64,000 bases of DNA from a virus: IMG/VR virus record IMGVR_UViG_3300044712_002668, positions 186,001 to 250,000 of that record; one strand, given 5' to 3'. The position numbers and the translations under genes are program-made. A model generated the notes under the pieces. That model did not search any database, was not told where the DNA came from, and saw only the letters and a program-made list of their open reading frames with translations. Below, piece after piece: positions 53,957 through 62,367 of this stretch (the stretch's first letter is position 1; every line of letters starts with the position of its first letter).

Positions 53957-54132
53957 AAAAGATAAAGGCTAAAGATTTGAGCATTGGAGATATTATAAAG
54001 CGCAACAAGAATAAGTGGAAGGTTGTTGGGATGGAGCCTATGATTGAAGGTGTTTGCCGATTCAAATTGGAGAACAAGAAAATTGTAGGTAACTGGAGTG
54101 TGATGAGCCATTCGGAAGTGGTGAGGCTCTAA
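53953..54132 (+). CDS. Small beta-barrel-like basic protein, 59 residues
   Basis: Lys-rich strands (KAKDLSIGDIIKRNKNKWKVVGMEP), reminiscent of small SH3/OB-like folds; not assigned to a family. Confidence 0.55.
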   Translation: MKKIKAKDLSIGDIIKRNKNKWKVVGMEPMIEGVCRFKLENKKIVGNWSVMSHSEVVRL

Positions 54133-54133
54133 A

Positions 54134-54514
54134 ATGTCAGATAAAGATGACGAGGTTTCTGTTACTGAATTCAAGAACAATGTAGATATGGTTATAAATG
54201 CTATTATGTCTAATGGATTGAAGCTTGATGCCTTTTTCGGTATCTTCAAAACCCGTCATGGTGAGAGTTATCTTCATAAGGTTTACGCTACGTCATATTT
54301 GATGGTAGCGAGTGCCTTTGCGGTGCAGCATTTGACGGTTCAGGATTTCTTGAAACTTGTAGTGAAGGCATGTAACATTCCTGAGGATGTGGTTTTGGAG
54401 TATGCAGCGGAGATAGTATTGAAGAGGGCTGAGGATATGATGCCTGACATTTGTGATAAGTGTGATAAGAAGGAAACCTGCTTGAAGCGATGTGATAAGA
54501 AACAGATGAATTGA
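54134..54514 (+). CDS. Hypothetical protein with C-terminal Cys cluster
   Basis: 126 residues, helical; end CDKCDKKETCLKRC may bind zinc. Starts one base after the previous stop. Not recognised. Confidence 0.55.
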   Translation: MSDKDDEVSVTEFKNNVDMVINAIMSNGLKLDAFFGIFKTRHGESYLHKVYATSYLMVASAFAVQHLTVQDFLKLVVKACNIPEDVVLEYAAEIVLKRAEDMMPDICDKCDKKETCLKRCDKKQMN

Positions 54515-54537
54515 TGGCAATAATGAGATATTGAAGT

Positions 54538-54951
54538 ATGAACTTGAAGAAGATAGCAAAGGCTGCTGCGAAGCAAGCTGCGATTGAGACATATCGTAGT
54601 ATAATGAAGATGGCTGAGGATCGTATTCCTGAGGGGAACGTTGATACTTGGAACGTGGATAAAGGACCTGGTGGAAACGAGGCTTATTCTTTTTATAGAA
54701 GGGATGCTGGTGGTGGCAGGACATCTGATTGGTATAAAGACAAGGTACCTGCTGACAGGCAGGGAAGAGCGCAGCTTTTGAGCCGATGGGACAGTGCAGT
54801 ATATACTGATGATTCGCTTATCAGTGGGGGATATAAATTCCTGGGAACTGTACCAGGTGAGACAGGTTCTAAACTATGGTTACAGGATGGTGTGGCAGGG
54901 GTGAAGTTATTTATAACATCGCCTAGTTCCATGAGGCGGCCGAACTGGTAA
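54538..54951 (+). CDS. Hypothetical protein sharing a helical N-terminus with the 24.9 kb gene
   Basis: 137 residues. First 27 residues NLKKIAKAAAKQAAIETYRS... match the start of the protein at 24934 over almost every position; the remaining 110 residues are unrelated (beta/Gly-rich, VPGETGSKLWLQDGVAG). Followed by a terminator. Confidence 0.6.
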   Translation: MNLKKIAKAAAKQAAIETYRSIMKMAEDRIPEGNVDTWNVDKGPGGNEAYSFYRRDAGGGRTSDWYKDKVPADRQGRAQLLSRWDSAVYTDDSLISGGYKFLGTVPGETGSKLWLQDGVAGVKLFITSPSSMRRPNW

Positions 54952-54961
54952 ACTTACAAAG

Positions 54962-54991
54962 AACCTTGATATGAAAATATCAAGGTTTTTT
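54962..54991 (+). terminator. Rho-independent terminator
   Basis: 11-bp stem AACCTTGATAT/ATATCAAGGTT with a GAAA loop and four to five T. Confidence 0.9.
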
Positions 54992-55009
54992 CATATAAGG
55001 AGGACGAAC

Positions 55010-55075
55010 ATGACAAATACAAATACCAAGTTTTTTGAAGATGAAGAGGCTCTGGATGATTGGGGTACCAAGTGA
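55010..55075 (+). CDS. 21-residue acidic ORF
   Basis: ATG with strong AGGAGG upstream; acidic peptide (KFFEDEEALDDWGTK). Its stop overlaps the GTG of the next gene (GTGA), so it may act as a leader for it. Confidence 0.5.
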   Translation: MTNTNTKFFEDEEALDDWGTK

Positions 55076-55326
55076 GGAATAAAGCAGAACGCCGCAGGTT
55101 TGACAATTTGTCAAAGGAGAAAGCAAAGAAAGTAATGAAGTTATGGGGATTGACGAAGATTGATCCGAAGAATATTGGAAGGAATGCGGCGGTACATTGT
55201 AGAAAGTGTGCATGTTCAATGTGTCAGGGAAGCAATCGTTCAACGAACTGTACTACAGAGCTTTCTATTCAGGAATTGAAGGCGAAGGAATCTGCGGAAA
55301 GCGAGTGGTACGATAGTGATGGTTGA
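55072..55326 (+). CDS. Conserved small Cys-motif protein
   Basis: 84 residues, GTG start coupled to the upstream leader ORF. Basic N-terminus, then CRKCACSMCQGSNR near residue 50, close to the C-S-C-x-M-C-G-N-P-R motif of short bacterial and phage proteins of unknown role, probably zinc-binding. Confidence 0.6.
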   Translation: MRNKAERRRFDNLSKEKAKKVMKLWGLTKIDPKNIGRNAAVHCRKCACSMCQGSNRSTNCTTELSIQELKAKESAESEWYDSDG

Positions 55327-55537
55327 AATAGAGATCGGTGGTCATCTCAAAACCATTGATACTAAACATGTCAGAGTGGTCATACCACTTATCAGACATC
55401 ACCGGAATATTTTTATAACGGAGGAGGGTATAGAGATAGAGGTGATGGACAAGGATGGGGAGGTAGCGGCATGTGGTAATGTAAATTACGATGAGGTTGT
55501 GCCGTTTTCGGAGGATGTGTTGGAAGATGACCTTTGA
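55319..55537 (+). CDS. Hypothetical protein, 72 residues
   Basis: Not recognised. Strand-rich (VEIEIGGHLKTIDTKHVRVVIP). Overlaps its neighbours on both sides. Confidence 0.5.
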   Translation: MVEIEIGGHLKTIDTKHVRVVIPLIRHHRNIFITEEGIEIEVMDKDGEVAACGNVNYDEVVPFSEDVLEDDL

Positions 55538-55688
55538 TATGATTTGTCATTCGATAGCATTGAGTGCATTGACGGTGTGGATATTTTTTGAGAACAGGAA
55601 TCGTATAAATAAGCAGAGAGAGTTGGAGTTGAGGATCAAGAAACTGGAAGATGGTTCTTATGATTACTCTGAGCAAAGGTTCCCATGA
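55527..55688 (+). CDS. Small membrane protein, 53 residues
   Basis: ATGA-coupled. One N-terminal membrane helix (DMICHSIALSALTVWIFF) then a charged helix (NKQRELELRIKKLEDG): the layout of an i-spanin or similar small anchored coiled coil. Not assigned. Confidence 0.55.
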   Translation: MTFDMICHSIALSALTVWIFFENRNRINKQRELELRIKKLEDGSYDYSEQRFP

Positions 55689-55954
55689 GTACCCTGAGCA
55701 GTAGAGGAGTTATCGTAAAGATTCTAAAGCACAACGGGGATATGAATCTTGGGGAGGAATATCCGATGATTGTACATGCCTTGATTCAATATACCAGTGG
55801 GTTCGGGACGGTATGTTGGAAGGCATGTTATAAGCCATTGGATGAGGTTCGGTTTTTGAAGGATGGGAACATTGATAGGAGAGTTCCTGTTGTGTATTTG
55901 TTTTTGAATGGGAAGGTTACGAAGGATGGGATTGAGTTCCTGGGAGCTAGCTGA
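55685..55954 (+). CDS. Hypothetical protein, 89 residues
   Basis: Not recognised; beta-rich. ATGA overlap upstream and TGATG overlap downstream. Confidence 0.55.
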   Translation: MSTLSSRGVIVKILKHNGDMNLGEEYPMIVHALIQYTSGFGTVCWKACYKPLDEVRFLKDGNIDRRVPVVYLFLNGKVTKDGIEFLGAS

Positions 55955-56352
55955 TGAGAAGCAAAGCCGATATAGGCTTGGTTATCCAGCAGGAATTGTT
56001 TTATAAGCTGAGCAAGAATGCCAGGCAATATATCTTGGAGGTTCTTGGATGTTCCGATGATCCTTTTCCTGAGAATCCTGGCGAAGCCAGTTTGGATTTC
56101 CAACAAGTTGATAACGTATGGTTTTATTTGTTTATCAAGAAAGATTTCAGGGTAAAGATTGATGAGGAGGATATTGTCAGGGAGATATCATTGGAAGGAG
56201 TTATTGATGAGATGTTGGAGAAGGGCGTTGATGATTTCTATATTGTGATAGCATATCATAATTTGGATGAGCAGAGTTATAGTTTTGGAAGTGGTAAGGA
56301 CCCATACGGGTTGAAGATGGTGAAGAGTGTGAGGCTGTCCTATGGTACCTGA
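55954..56352 (+). CDS. Hypothetical protein, 132 residues
   Basis: Not recognised. Mixed fold with an acidic middle (VKIDEEDIVREISLEGVIDEML). Overlaps the next gene. Confidence 0.55.
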   Translation: MRSKADIGLVIQQELFYKLSKNARQYILEVLGCSDDPFPENPGEASLDFQQVDNVWFYLFIKKDFRVKIDEEDIVREISLEGVIDEMLEKGVDDFYIVIAYHNLDEQSYSFGSGKDPYGLKMVKSVRLSYGT

Positions 56353-56647
56353 CAAGACTGACAATAGGATTATGACTACTGATGACGTGATTGATTCGAG
56401 CCGGATCGTGGTGGAAAAGGGGTGTCTGGCAAAGCGGATTGTCTTGAGGGATTTGGGTCATGAGTATGCGGTTCATACTGAGTACCTGCGTACTGTGGCT
56501 GGGGATGATGCTGTGAAGTGCAGGTTCCAGCATGAATCGTTTGAGAGTGGTGGTTACTTCCAGTATGGGGATGGTTGGGAGCTTACGAAGGAGAAGGCAT
56601 TGAAGCGGGCTACTGAGGCTTTCGAGGGACTGATGAGGATGCTATGA
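56342..56647 (+). CDS. Hypothetical protein, 101 residues
   Basis: Not recognised. C-terminal helix (WELTKEKALKRATEAFEGLMRML). ATGA overlap with the next gene. Confidence 0.55.
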   Translation: MVPDKTDNRIMTTDDVIDSSRIVVEKGCLAKRIVLRDLGHEYAVHTEYLRTVAGDDAVKCRFQHESFESGGYFQYGDGWELTKEKALKRATEAFEGLMRML

Positions 56648-56877
56648 TATATTTGAATGTATATGATATTGGGCGAGTGTATGGGGGTCCTGAGGAGGGA
56701 GGGTGGTGGTATGATACAGGGATTCCGGTAGCATCGATTCCGTTTGAGGAGGGAGATAAGCTTATTGAAGCTGTGACGGTGTATCTGGAGAATAGGTATC
56801 AGGCTCCTCGATACCGGGTGATACCTGAGGACAAGTTTGCTGAGTATTTTCCGTTGGTGAAGCCGCACTACGAGTAG
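56644..56877 (+). CDS. Hypothetical protein, 77 residues
   Basis: Not recognised. Strand-rich (LNVYDIGRVYGGPEEGGWWYDTG). Followed by a 16-bp inverted repeat. Confidence 0.5.
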   Translation: MIYLNVYDIGRVYGGPEEGGWWYDTGIPVASIPFEEGDKLIEAVTVYLENRYQAPRYRVIPEDKFAEYFPLVKPHYE

Positions 56878-56888
56878 TGTGCAGAGTT

Positions 56889-56941
56889 CAACCCATTGGG
56901 TTTCTCTCTGTGAAAGTACGAAAGTAGAAACCCAATGGGTT
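56889..56941. promoter_or_regulatory. 16-bp inverted repeat built of palindromic arms
   Basis: AACCCATTGGGTTTCT and AGAAACCCAATGGGTT flank a 21-base loop. Each arm itself holds the palindrome AACCCATTGGGTT, so it can form one long hairpin, two small ones, or bind a dimeric protein. Lies directly before the gene at 56957. Confidence 0.7.
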
Positions 56942-56956
56942 GGTACTGAGGACCGA

Positions 56957-57550
56957 ATGGAACTAACCAAAACCAAAGAATGGTTTGAGATACAAGACGA
57001 ATTGGGAGTTGATTTTGATTATACGAAACGTGGCGTTTATGAAAGAGAAAGACGTTGGGAAACCAAATTGATTCGTTTGAGTTTGACTGGATATGAGAAG
57101 CATGCGGTTTCCGGAGTTTCAAAACATTTATGTTCTTGTTGTAAGAATATAAATCCTGAGCTTACCAAGAGGGTGGTAAGGTATGTAAGGGATAACATTT
57201 GGGGAGCCAAGAGATACGATCATGACTGTGATAGTTGTGAATTTCTTGGTCAGTTCGGGGAGGTTGATTTGTGGTTCTGTCCAGGGGAACCAACGATTAT
57301 AATCCGGCGCAGTTCGGAAGTATCAGATTACAGTTCCGGTTTGGAATTTATTGATACGGCATTTCTGATAATGAATGAGAGGCATCCTCAAAGTAAGGAA
57401 TTCAGGATATCTGCAAATTGTTTGTTTCGTTCGGCGGCTAAGGCCGAATGTGTTATCAGAGCTATGCAGCTTGGAATTCTACCGTATAACTGGAATGTGT
57501 TGACATTGAAAGAATTGAAGAAGAAGGTAATGAGGATGTACAAGAGGTGA
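56957..57550 (+). CDS. Cys-rich hypothetical protein, 197 residues
   Basis: ATG 56957 has GAGG upstream; longer frames pass through the inverted repeat. CSCC near 58, then DCDSCEFLGQFGEVDLWFCPGEP near 93-115 suggest zinc ligands. C-terminal basic helix. Not recognised. Confidence 0.6.
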   Translation: MELTKTKEWFEIQDELGVDFDYTKRGVYERERRWETKLIRLSLTGYEKHAVSGVSKHLCSCCKNINPELTKRVVRYVRDNIWGAKRYDHDCDSCEFLGQFGEVDLWFCPGEPTIIIRRSSEVSDYSSGLEFIDTAFLIMNERHPQSKEFRISANCLFRSAAKAECVIRAMQLGILPYNWNVLTLKELKKKVMRMYKR

Positions 57551-57551
57551 T

Positions 57552-57791
57552 ATGAAGGTCTTAATTCTTAACAAGGAAGAATGGCTGGAACGGGAGGGGT
57601 ATAGCCATGGATTTGGGAGTGGTGATGCTCATGGGGAAGGGGATGGTAATGGTGAGGGCGGTGGTGGGGGATACGGCTACATCAATGATGGATCTGGCTG
57701 TTGTAAAAATACTGCTGGATGTGGTTATGCTTATGGACAGGGAAATGGCCATGGTGGTGGGTTTGGAAATCTGGGAGATCTAAGAAGATGA
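57552..57791 (+). CDS. Gly-rich leader-family protein G5
   Basis: 79 residues. Leader MKVLILNKEEWLERE, repeats with GDGNGEGGGGGYGY, a Cys cluster CCKNTAGCG, and a GNLGDLRR end. Isolated from the other two clusters; ATGA overlap with the next gene. Confidence 0.75.
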   Translation: MKVLILNKEEWLEREGYSHGFGSGDAHGEGDGNGEGGGGGYGYINDGSGCCKNTAGCGYAYGQGNGHGGGFGNLGDLRR

Positions 57792-58531
57792 GAACCGCAA
57801 GAGATAACAGTATTCTGGAAGTCAAGGGTAAGTCCTCGAAGAAGCCGAGGGGTGTTGTTGGAGTCAATCTGGGGGCTGATTACTGTGCAGAGCATGAGTG
57901 GGGAATCAAGAGGATTCGGGATAAGTTCGGGATGACCTCGGATGGGATTGGGATTGAGAACAAGAGGATTCGTTATGTATCCGAGGATTTGGTTTTCGTA
58001 ACTGATAAGTATACGGGTTTGTTTTGCGATCATCTTTATGAAAGAACTCCAACGCAGTATCTGGATAATTATCATGTATCCAGGCAGGGATTATGGACGG
58101 CATGGGATGAGAAGTCCTTTGCGGTTATAACGATGGATGGGACGCATCACGATGATTTGAGGACGATACATCAGGCGTTTTTGGATTTGGATATTGCGAT
58201 ATGGTTGGGAGGAGGCGGGGTGTTTCAGAATGCGGGTTTGTGTTTCGGTATCATATCAAAGTTGTCGAAGGACATTACTGATATGTGGGCCAAGCATGAT
58301 TTGGAAGCCAAGCAGTTGGATGAAGATGTAAAGAAGCTTGGGATTCTGGAGAGGCTTGCAGCGGCAGGGCTTGGGCCTTTCAAGGGATATTTCGCATGCA
58401 GTCCTAAGAGGATTGATGGAAAGATTATGTTCTGGTTGAATCCATTTGATCAACAGAATAATAATTATGGTTGGTATACGGTGAAGGATTTGGATGATTG
58501 GATTGCTGGCAAGGGTAAGGTGATCAAGTGA
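57788..58531 (+). CDS. Hypothetical protein, 247 residues
   Basis: Not recognised. Features: basic N-terminus, SEDLVFVTDKYTGLFCDHLYERTP near 70-93, glycine turn WLGGGGVFQNAG near 143. The mixed alpha/beta texture suggests an enzyme, but no catalytic motif is clear. GTGA overlap downstream. Confidence 0.55.
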   Translation: MRTARDNSILEVKGKSSKKPRGVVGVNLGADYCAEHEWGIKRIRDKFGMTSDGIGIENKRIRYVSEDLVFVTDKYTGLFCDHLYERTPTQYLDNYHVSRQGLWTAWDEKSFAVITMDGTHHDDLRTIHQAFLDLDIAIWLGGGGVFQNAGLCFGIISKLSKDITDMWAKHDLEAKQLDEDVKKLGILERLAAAGLGPFKGYFACSPKRIDGKIMFWLNPFDQQNNNYGWYTVKDLDDWIAGKGKVIK

Positions 58532-58986
58532 AGCAATCAACCAGGAACAAGATTTATCGTTTCGTCAAGGATAAGGATGGTTTTACAAAGCACATTGAAA
58601 AACTTGATAAGTTGTATGAGGCATACAAGAAGTATTCTGGAAAATATGTTACATTTACTTTGCGTCATAAATGTGAGATTGGGGATATTTATGTTAGTTA
58701 TCCTGATGGTCAGGTTTATGATAAGATTTTGATTGATGACCATGAGAAATTTGATAAGTTTGTTCGTAAGTTTGAAGATGATATGAAGAAGTTGTTCAAG
58801 AGGATTTTGGATTATATCTGGAAGATCTCTTCTGATTTGCATAAGAGAAATGGTTTCAGTGATGTTTTCAAGAATAAGGTTCTTGGAGATAATAAGTATG
58901 ACGATAATGATTTGCCTGTTGTTTTTTCGGATTTCATTATTTATGCTGTGTTTGGCTTTGAGACATCTTTTGGTAGGGATGTTTGA
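58528..58986 (+). CDS. Hypothetical protein, 152 residues
   Basis: GTG start coupled to the upstream stop. Very Lys/Asp/Phe-rich helices. Not recognised. Followed by a hairpin and a 300-base gap. Confidence 0.55.
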   Translation: MKQSTRNKIYRFVKDKDGFTKHIEKLDKLYEAYKKYSGKYVTFTLRHKCEIGDIYVSYPDGQVYDKILIDDHEKFDKFVRKFEDDMKKLFKRILDYIWKISSDLHKRNGFSDVFKNKVLGDNKYDDNDLPVVFSDFIIYAVFGFETSFGRDV

Positions 58987-59004
58987 AAGAGGTCCAACCT
59001 CTTT
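58986..59004 (+). terminator. Short hairpin, weak terminator
   Basis: AAAGAGGT/ACCTCTTT with a three-base loop; the T run after it is short. Confidence 0.5.
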
Positions 59005-59295
59005 GTTGGCATGGAAGTTGCTCTTAATGTCTTAATTAATAGTTAATATATATATACTTAATTGGCGCAGCTTTTTCGATTTATTTATTGATTACGAAAA
59101 GATCAGAATCCGGGAATTGTTTAAGGGATTTGGTTTTATGAGAAAAGATGGCCCGTGGGAAGAAGCCAATGGGGTTGGGAAGCGTTTTCAATAAAAGGAT
59201 GGGGAGCAGGTGGTCCTGGTAGGAAATACGTTTGTAGGGCATTCTAAAAGTTCTCTTCCGAGAAATAAAAAGAAAGTCTAAAAAGAAAGAAAAAG
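59005..59295 (+). promoter_or_regulatory. Gene-free gap with likely promoter
   Basis: AT-rich TATATATATACTTAATTGG near 59047 is promoter-like. An 18-codon ORF (59138-59194, ATG after AAGGGA) is possible but unconvincing. Otherwise nothing recognised. Confidence 0.4.
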
Positions 59296-59298
59296 ATG

Positions 59299-59568
59299 AT
59301 GGCGAATATAGTAAAGATTAAAGATGATGGTGAGAATAATTTTGACATTATCCGAATAGGAAACATCAAGCTAGGGGAAGGGTATCGACCTTACAGATGG
59401 TCAGTAAGGAAAGTAGATAACGAATTTATAGTTGCAAAAGATTTCTTCGAAATAACGGTAAGTGATAATGTTATTCAGGCAGAGCTTGTTGAGGTACTGA
59501 CAATCAAATCATTCGAGAAAGAAGAAAAAGCAATTCATATGTTCGACCAGAAGGAGTGGTACCTGTGA
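59299..59568 (+). CDS. Hypothetical protein, 89 residues
   Basis: Not recognised. Purine-rich leader GAAAGAAAAAG before ATG. Strand-rich; GTGA overlap with the next gene. Confidence 0.55.
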   Translation: MANIVKIKDDGENNFDIIRIGNIKLGEGYRPYRWSVRKVDNEFIVAKDFFEITVSDNVIQAELVEVLTIKSFEKEEKAIHMFDQKEWYL

Positions 59569-59801
59569 AAATCGTCATCGAATTCGAGAGTAATAACGAT
59601 GCCTTTCAGGACGATATCTTCTGCGGAGGATATCCGAAGTTCTTCTGGGAGGTATTCAGGATCTTGCAGCATTGTTCAAATGTTATCGGTGATCATCGTA
59701 ACAAGTTCGGGCTACAACTTGATACTGTAAATAAGGGTTTGGAATATGGTTTGAAGGATGAGAATGGAAATACCATTGGAAAGTTGAAGATTGAAGTATG
59801 A
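59565..59801 (+). CDS. Hypothetical protein, 78 residues
   Basis: GTG start within the upstream stop. Not recognised; FWEVFRILQHC helix in the middle. ATGA overlap with the next. Confidence 0.55.
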   Translation: MKIVIEFESNNDAFQDDIFCGGYPKFFWEVFRILQHCSNVIGDHRNKFGLQLDTVNKGLEYGLKDENGNTIGKLKIEV

Positions 59802-60172
59802 AGATAAACATATCACATGAAGAGTTTGTTGTTTTTGTGGAAAGTGATTATGGTGATGAGGTTGAAATGCCGGATGAGTTGGCGGAAAAGGTCCGCCGTG
59901 CTGAAACTGAGTTCTTCAATGTTCAAAAAGAATTGAAACATTTCTTTACGGAACGTAGGTTTGGAGAGGTAGTGAGGGGATTGAAGTCAGCGAACAAGGA
60001 ATTGGAAGCGAGGATAGAGGGAGGTGAGGTAATATTCATTACCAAGTTGAAGAATGGTAGGGAAGTTAGAAAGGTATTGAAGCAGCGGGATGTGGTGAAT
60101 TATGAAACGATAAAGAGGGCATGGCGGGATTTCTGTAATTACAATAGGATGTTGAGGTTGATGAATGGATAA
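59798..60172 (+). CDS. Hypothetical helical protein, 124 residues
   Basis: Not recognised. Charged helices, with a basic central stretch (KLKNGREVRKVLKQRDV). Overlaps the next gene by eight bases. Confidence 0.55.
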   Translation: MKINISHEEFVVFVESDYGDEVEMPDELAEKVRRAETEFFNVQKELKHFFTERRFGEVVRGLKSANKELEARIEGGEVIFITKLKNGREVRKVLKQRDVVNYETIKRAWRDFCNYNRMLRLMNG

Positions 60173-60758
60173 CACAGAAACAGAAAGAATTATTGAAAAT
60201 AGGAAGATGTGGGAAGAGTATATGAAGACGCATCATCTTATTAGAGATGATGAACTTCAAAAGCTCTTTAATGATGAAAGTTTCAAGTTTGAACTTGAGA
60301 GTGGTTTCAAGGTAGCAAAGATTGTACATAATGAACTTGAACTAAAGAAACTTATTTTGAGATTCGGGAACTGGGATAAATCAACCGTTCCTAGTTCTTT
60401 CAATAACCTTGATGTTCTTGAATACTTCGAAGGCGTTATTAAAGGAAAGACTAAGAATTACAAAGATGAAGATGGTTATGATGTAGAAGAAAATCCTGAT
60501 TTGACTAAGTTCGGCCCATGCAAGGTAGCTTATTTCAATCAGTTCAGTCGGCCTCCATGGGCCTGGGACGAGGCGGAGTTTATTGGATTGAGGGAGGAGG
60601 ATATAGAGATAGATGAGGGGTTTGAGATTGAGTATCCGGCGGTGGTCAGGATCTGGATGGAGGACGGTTGGGATCGCGGTGGAAATTTCAAGTTCCGGAT
60701 TGTGACGTGTTTATCATTGAATAGGTTGCTGTATGGGGACGTGATAGTATCGATATGA
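60165..60758 (+). CDS. Hypothetical protein, 197 residues
   Basis: Not recognised. AT-rich first two thirds and GC-richer last third, as if two pieces of different origin. C-terminal part strand-rich with a WMEDGWDRGG segment. ATGA overlap downstream. Confidence 0.55.
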   Translation: MDNTETERIIENRKMWEEYMKTHHLIRDDELQKLFNDESFKFELESGFKVAKIVHNELELKKLILRFGNWDKSTVPSSFNNLDVLEYFEGVIKGKTKNYKDEDGYDVEENPDLTKFGPCKVAYFNQFSRPPWAWDEAEFIGLREEDIEIDEGFEIEYPAVVRIWMEDGWDRGGNFKFRIVTCLSLNRLLYGDVIVSI

Positions 60759-61084
60759 AAAAGAAAACGGAGGATGAGGATTTTGTTCCGTATCATTACA
60801 GGAATCCGTTTTCGGGATACAGGGGAATTAGTTTGGAGTATATAGCATTCAAGATGTCACCATTTGATATTAGAACGTTGATTGAAGATATGGTATCACA
60901 CATTGATGCCTTGAACAAGAAGCAGCAGGAGACTGACGAGCAGCTTTTTGGGATGGTTAATGGGAGTATGAAGAGTGGCAATACGTTGTTGGCGGCAACG
61001 ATGGCGGGGGTATTGATAGCCACTCCTGAGAAAGAGCGGACGCCAGAGCTTCTTGATTTGGTAGATAAGATAGCCAAGATATGA
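60755..61084 (+). CDS. Hypothetical protein, 109 residues
   Basis: Shares SGNTLLAATMAGV-type segment and preceding coiled coil with the gene at 50407. Not otherwise recognised. ATGA overlap with a 36-codon ORF. Confidence 0.55.
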   Translation: MKKKTEDEDFVPYHYRNPFSGYRGISLEYIAFKMSPFDIRTLIEDMVSHIDALNKKQQETDEQLFGMVNGSMKSGNTLLAATMAGVLIATPEKERTPELLDLVDKIAKI

Positions 61085-61191
61085 ATTCTCTGGAGGATCC
61101 ATATTTCTGGACATCGATCATGGGGGTGGGAGCGGCTTGGTATTGGATGATGGTAGCAAGACATTGGCGTGATAAGTGTGATAAGAATTGA
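61081..61191 (+). CDS. Small Trp-rich protein, 36 residues
   Basis: Coupled by ATGA. Contains a short hydrophobic stretch (IMGVGAAWYWMMVA), possibly membrane-associated, and a charged end. Confidence 0.5.
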   Translation: MNSLEDPYFWTSIMGVGAAWYWMMVARHWRDKCDKN

Positions 61192-61250
61192 TTTTTTTTA
61201 TAAACGTCCGATCCACAAACAACAACCACAGAACAAGAAAGATAAATCAA

Positions 61251-61604
61251 ATGCCCAACGCCACCAGCAAGAAGACTTCTTCCGCCGCCACCGCTTCCAT
61301 TTTCGACGATTACATTGGACAGTACTGCATTGTTCGCAGCCGTGACCAGGGTGTGATGGCAGGATATGTTGAGGGAGTTGTTGGACAGGCAGTGAAGCTG
61401 CGTGAGGCTCGGCAGCTTTATGCGTGGTCTTCCAAGTTCGTTCTGGTTGAGCTTGCGGCTCAGGGTCCTCGTCGGGCCAATGAGCAGCGTTATTCTATTC
61501 CTTCTGCCAAGCCGGTGATGATGCTGGAGGCATGTGGGATCATTCCTTGTACTGATGAGGCTGCGAAGGCGATTCGTGAGATTCCGGCCGAGGCTCACGA
61601 GTAA
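61251..61604 (+). CDS. DUF6948-like protein
   Basis: 117 residues. IGQYCIVRSRDQGVMAGYVEGVVGQAVKLREARQLYAWS...IIPCTDEAAKAI resembles the small phage family with Y-x-I-I-R-S...G...G-Y and a closing IIPCTEEA; function unknown. GC-rich codons. Precedes the third Gly-rich cluster. Confidence 0.6.
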   Translation: MPNATSKKTSSAATASIFDDYIGQYCIVRSRDQGVMAGYVEGVVGQAVKLREARQLYAWSSKFVLVELAAQGPRRANEQRYSIPSAKPVMMLEACGIIPCTDEAAKAIREIPAEAHE

Positions 61605-61661
61605 GGGTTGATATTGAGGAGGTCGGGGGAAACCCCGGCCTCTTCGGGGGAATGGAGGAAG

Positions 61662-61907
61662 ATGAAGGTAGCTATTCTAGATAAAGAAGAATGGGTAGTG
61701 AGTGAATCAAAGTTAGGATACAATAAAGGGGCTGGGTGTAATTTATCACTAACTGGTAAGTGTTATGGATGTGGCCAGGGTGCTGGTCAAGGTAATGGTG
61801 ATGGGTTTGGTCATGACCAAACTGATACTCAGGCTTATTGGTGTGGTTGTGGATATGAAATAACTGGTAAAGGAAATGGGGATGGAAATGGAAGCGGGAT
61901 TGATTGA
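61662..61907 (+). CDS. Gly-rich leader-family protein G6
   Basis: 81 residues. Leader MKVAILDKEEWVVSE, Cys-containing section (GAGCNLSLTGKCYGCGQG, WCGCG), end GNGDGNGSGID. Good RBS GGAGGAAG. First of nine copies in a near-continuous cluster. Confidence 0.75.
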   Translation: MKVAILDKEEWVVSESKLGYNKGAGCNLSLTGKCYGCGQGAGQGNGDGFGHDQTDTQAYWCGCGYEITGKGNGDGNGSGID

Positions 61908-62152
61908 TGAAAGTATTGATTCTTGATAAGAATAGGTGGCAAGAAAATGAGAATGGGTGGGGAGAGGGTAGTGGTAATTTAATTTCATGGGGCAGGGGTC
62001 TTGGAGGTGGTGCTGAACAATGGTTGCCTATGCGGGGTGCAGGTTTTGCTGGGGGTGCGGGTTTTAATGCTCCTCAAAATTGTGTTCAGAATGATGGGGC
62101 CGGGGGTAGTTATGGAGCTGGCAGTGGGGATGGTCGTGGACTTGAAGAATGA
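61907..62152 (+). CDS. Gly-rich leader-family protein G7
   Basis: 81 residues. Leader MKVLILDKNRWQENE (the ED pair replaced by NR), longer less regular Gly section with GAGFAGGAGF, end GDGRGLEE. TGATG overlap with G6 and ATGA with G8. Confidence 0.75.
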   Translation: MKVLILDKNRWQENENGWGEGSGNLISWGRGLGGGAEQWLPMRGAGFAGGAGFNAPQNCVQNDGAGGSYGAGSGDGRGLEE

Positions 62153-62367
62153 AAGTAATAATCCTGAATAAAGAGCATTGGCAGATGCCAGAGAATAAAA
62201 GTTATTTTCAAAGCGGTCACGGGACTGGAACTGGAATTGGTTTGGGTTTGGGATATGGATCTGGTGGTTTTGGAGTTGATAATGAGATGGGTAGTGGTAG
62301 TGGTCTTGCTGATGGTGGTGGTAATGGGATGGGTGTTGGAAATGGCGGCGAGATACATGAAGAATGA
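62149..62367 (+). CDS. Gly-rich leader-family protein G8
   Basis: 72 residues. Leader MKVIILNKEHWQMPE, repeats TGTGIGLGLGYGSGGFG, end GNGGEIHEE. No Cys. ATGA-coupled on both sides. Confidence 0.75.
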   Translation: MKVIILNKEHWQMPENKSYFQSGHGTGTGIGLGLGYGSGGFGVDNEMGSGSGLADGGGNGMGVGNGGEIHEE

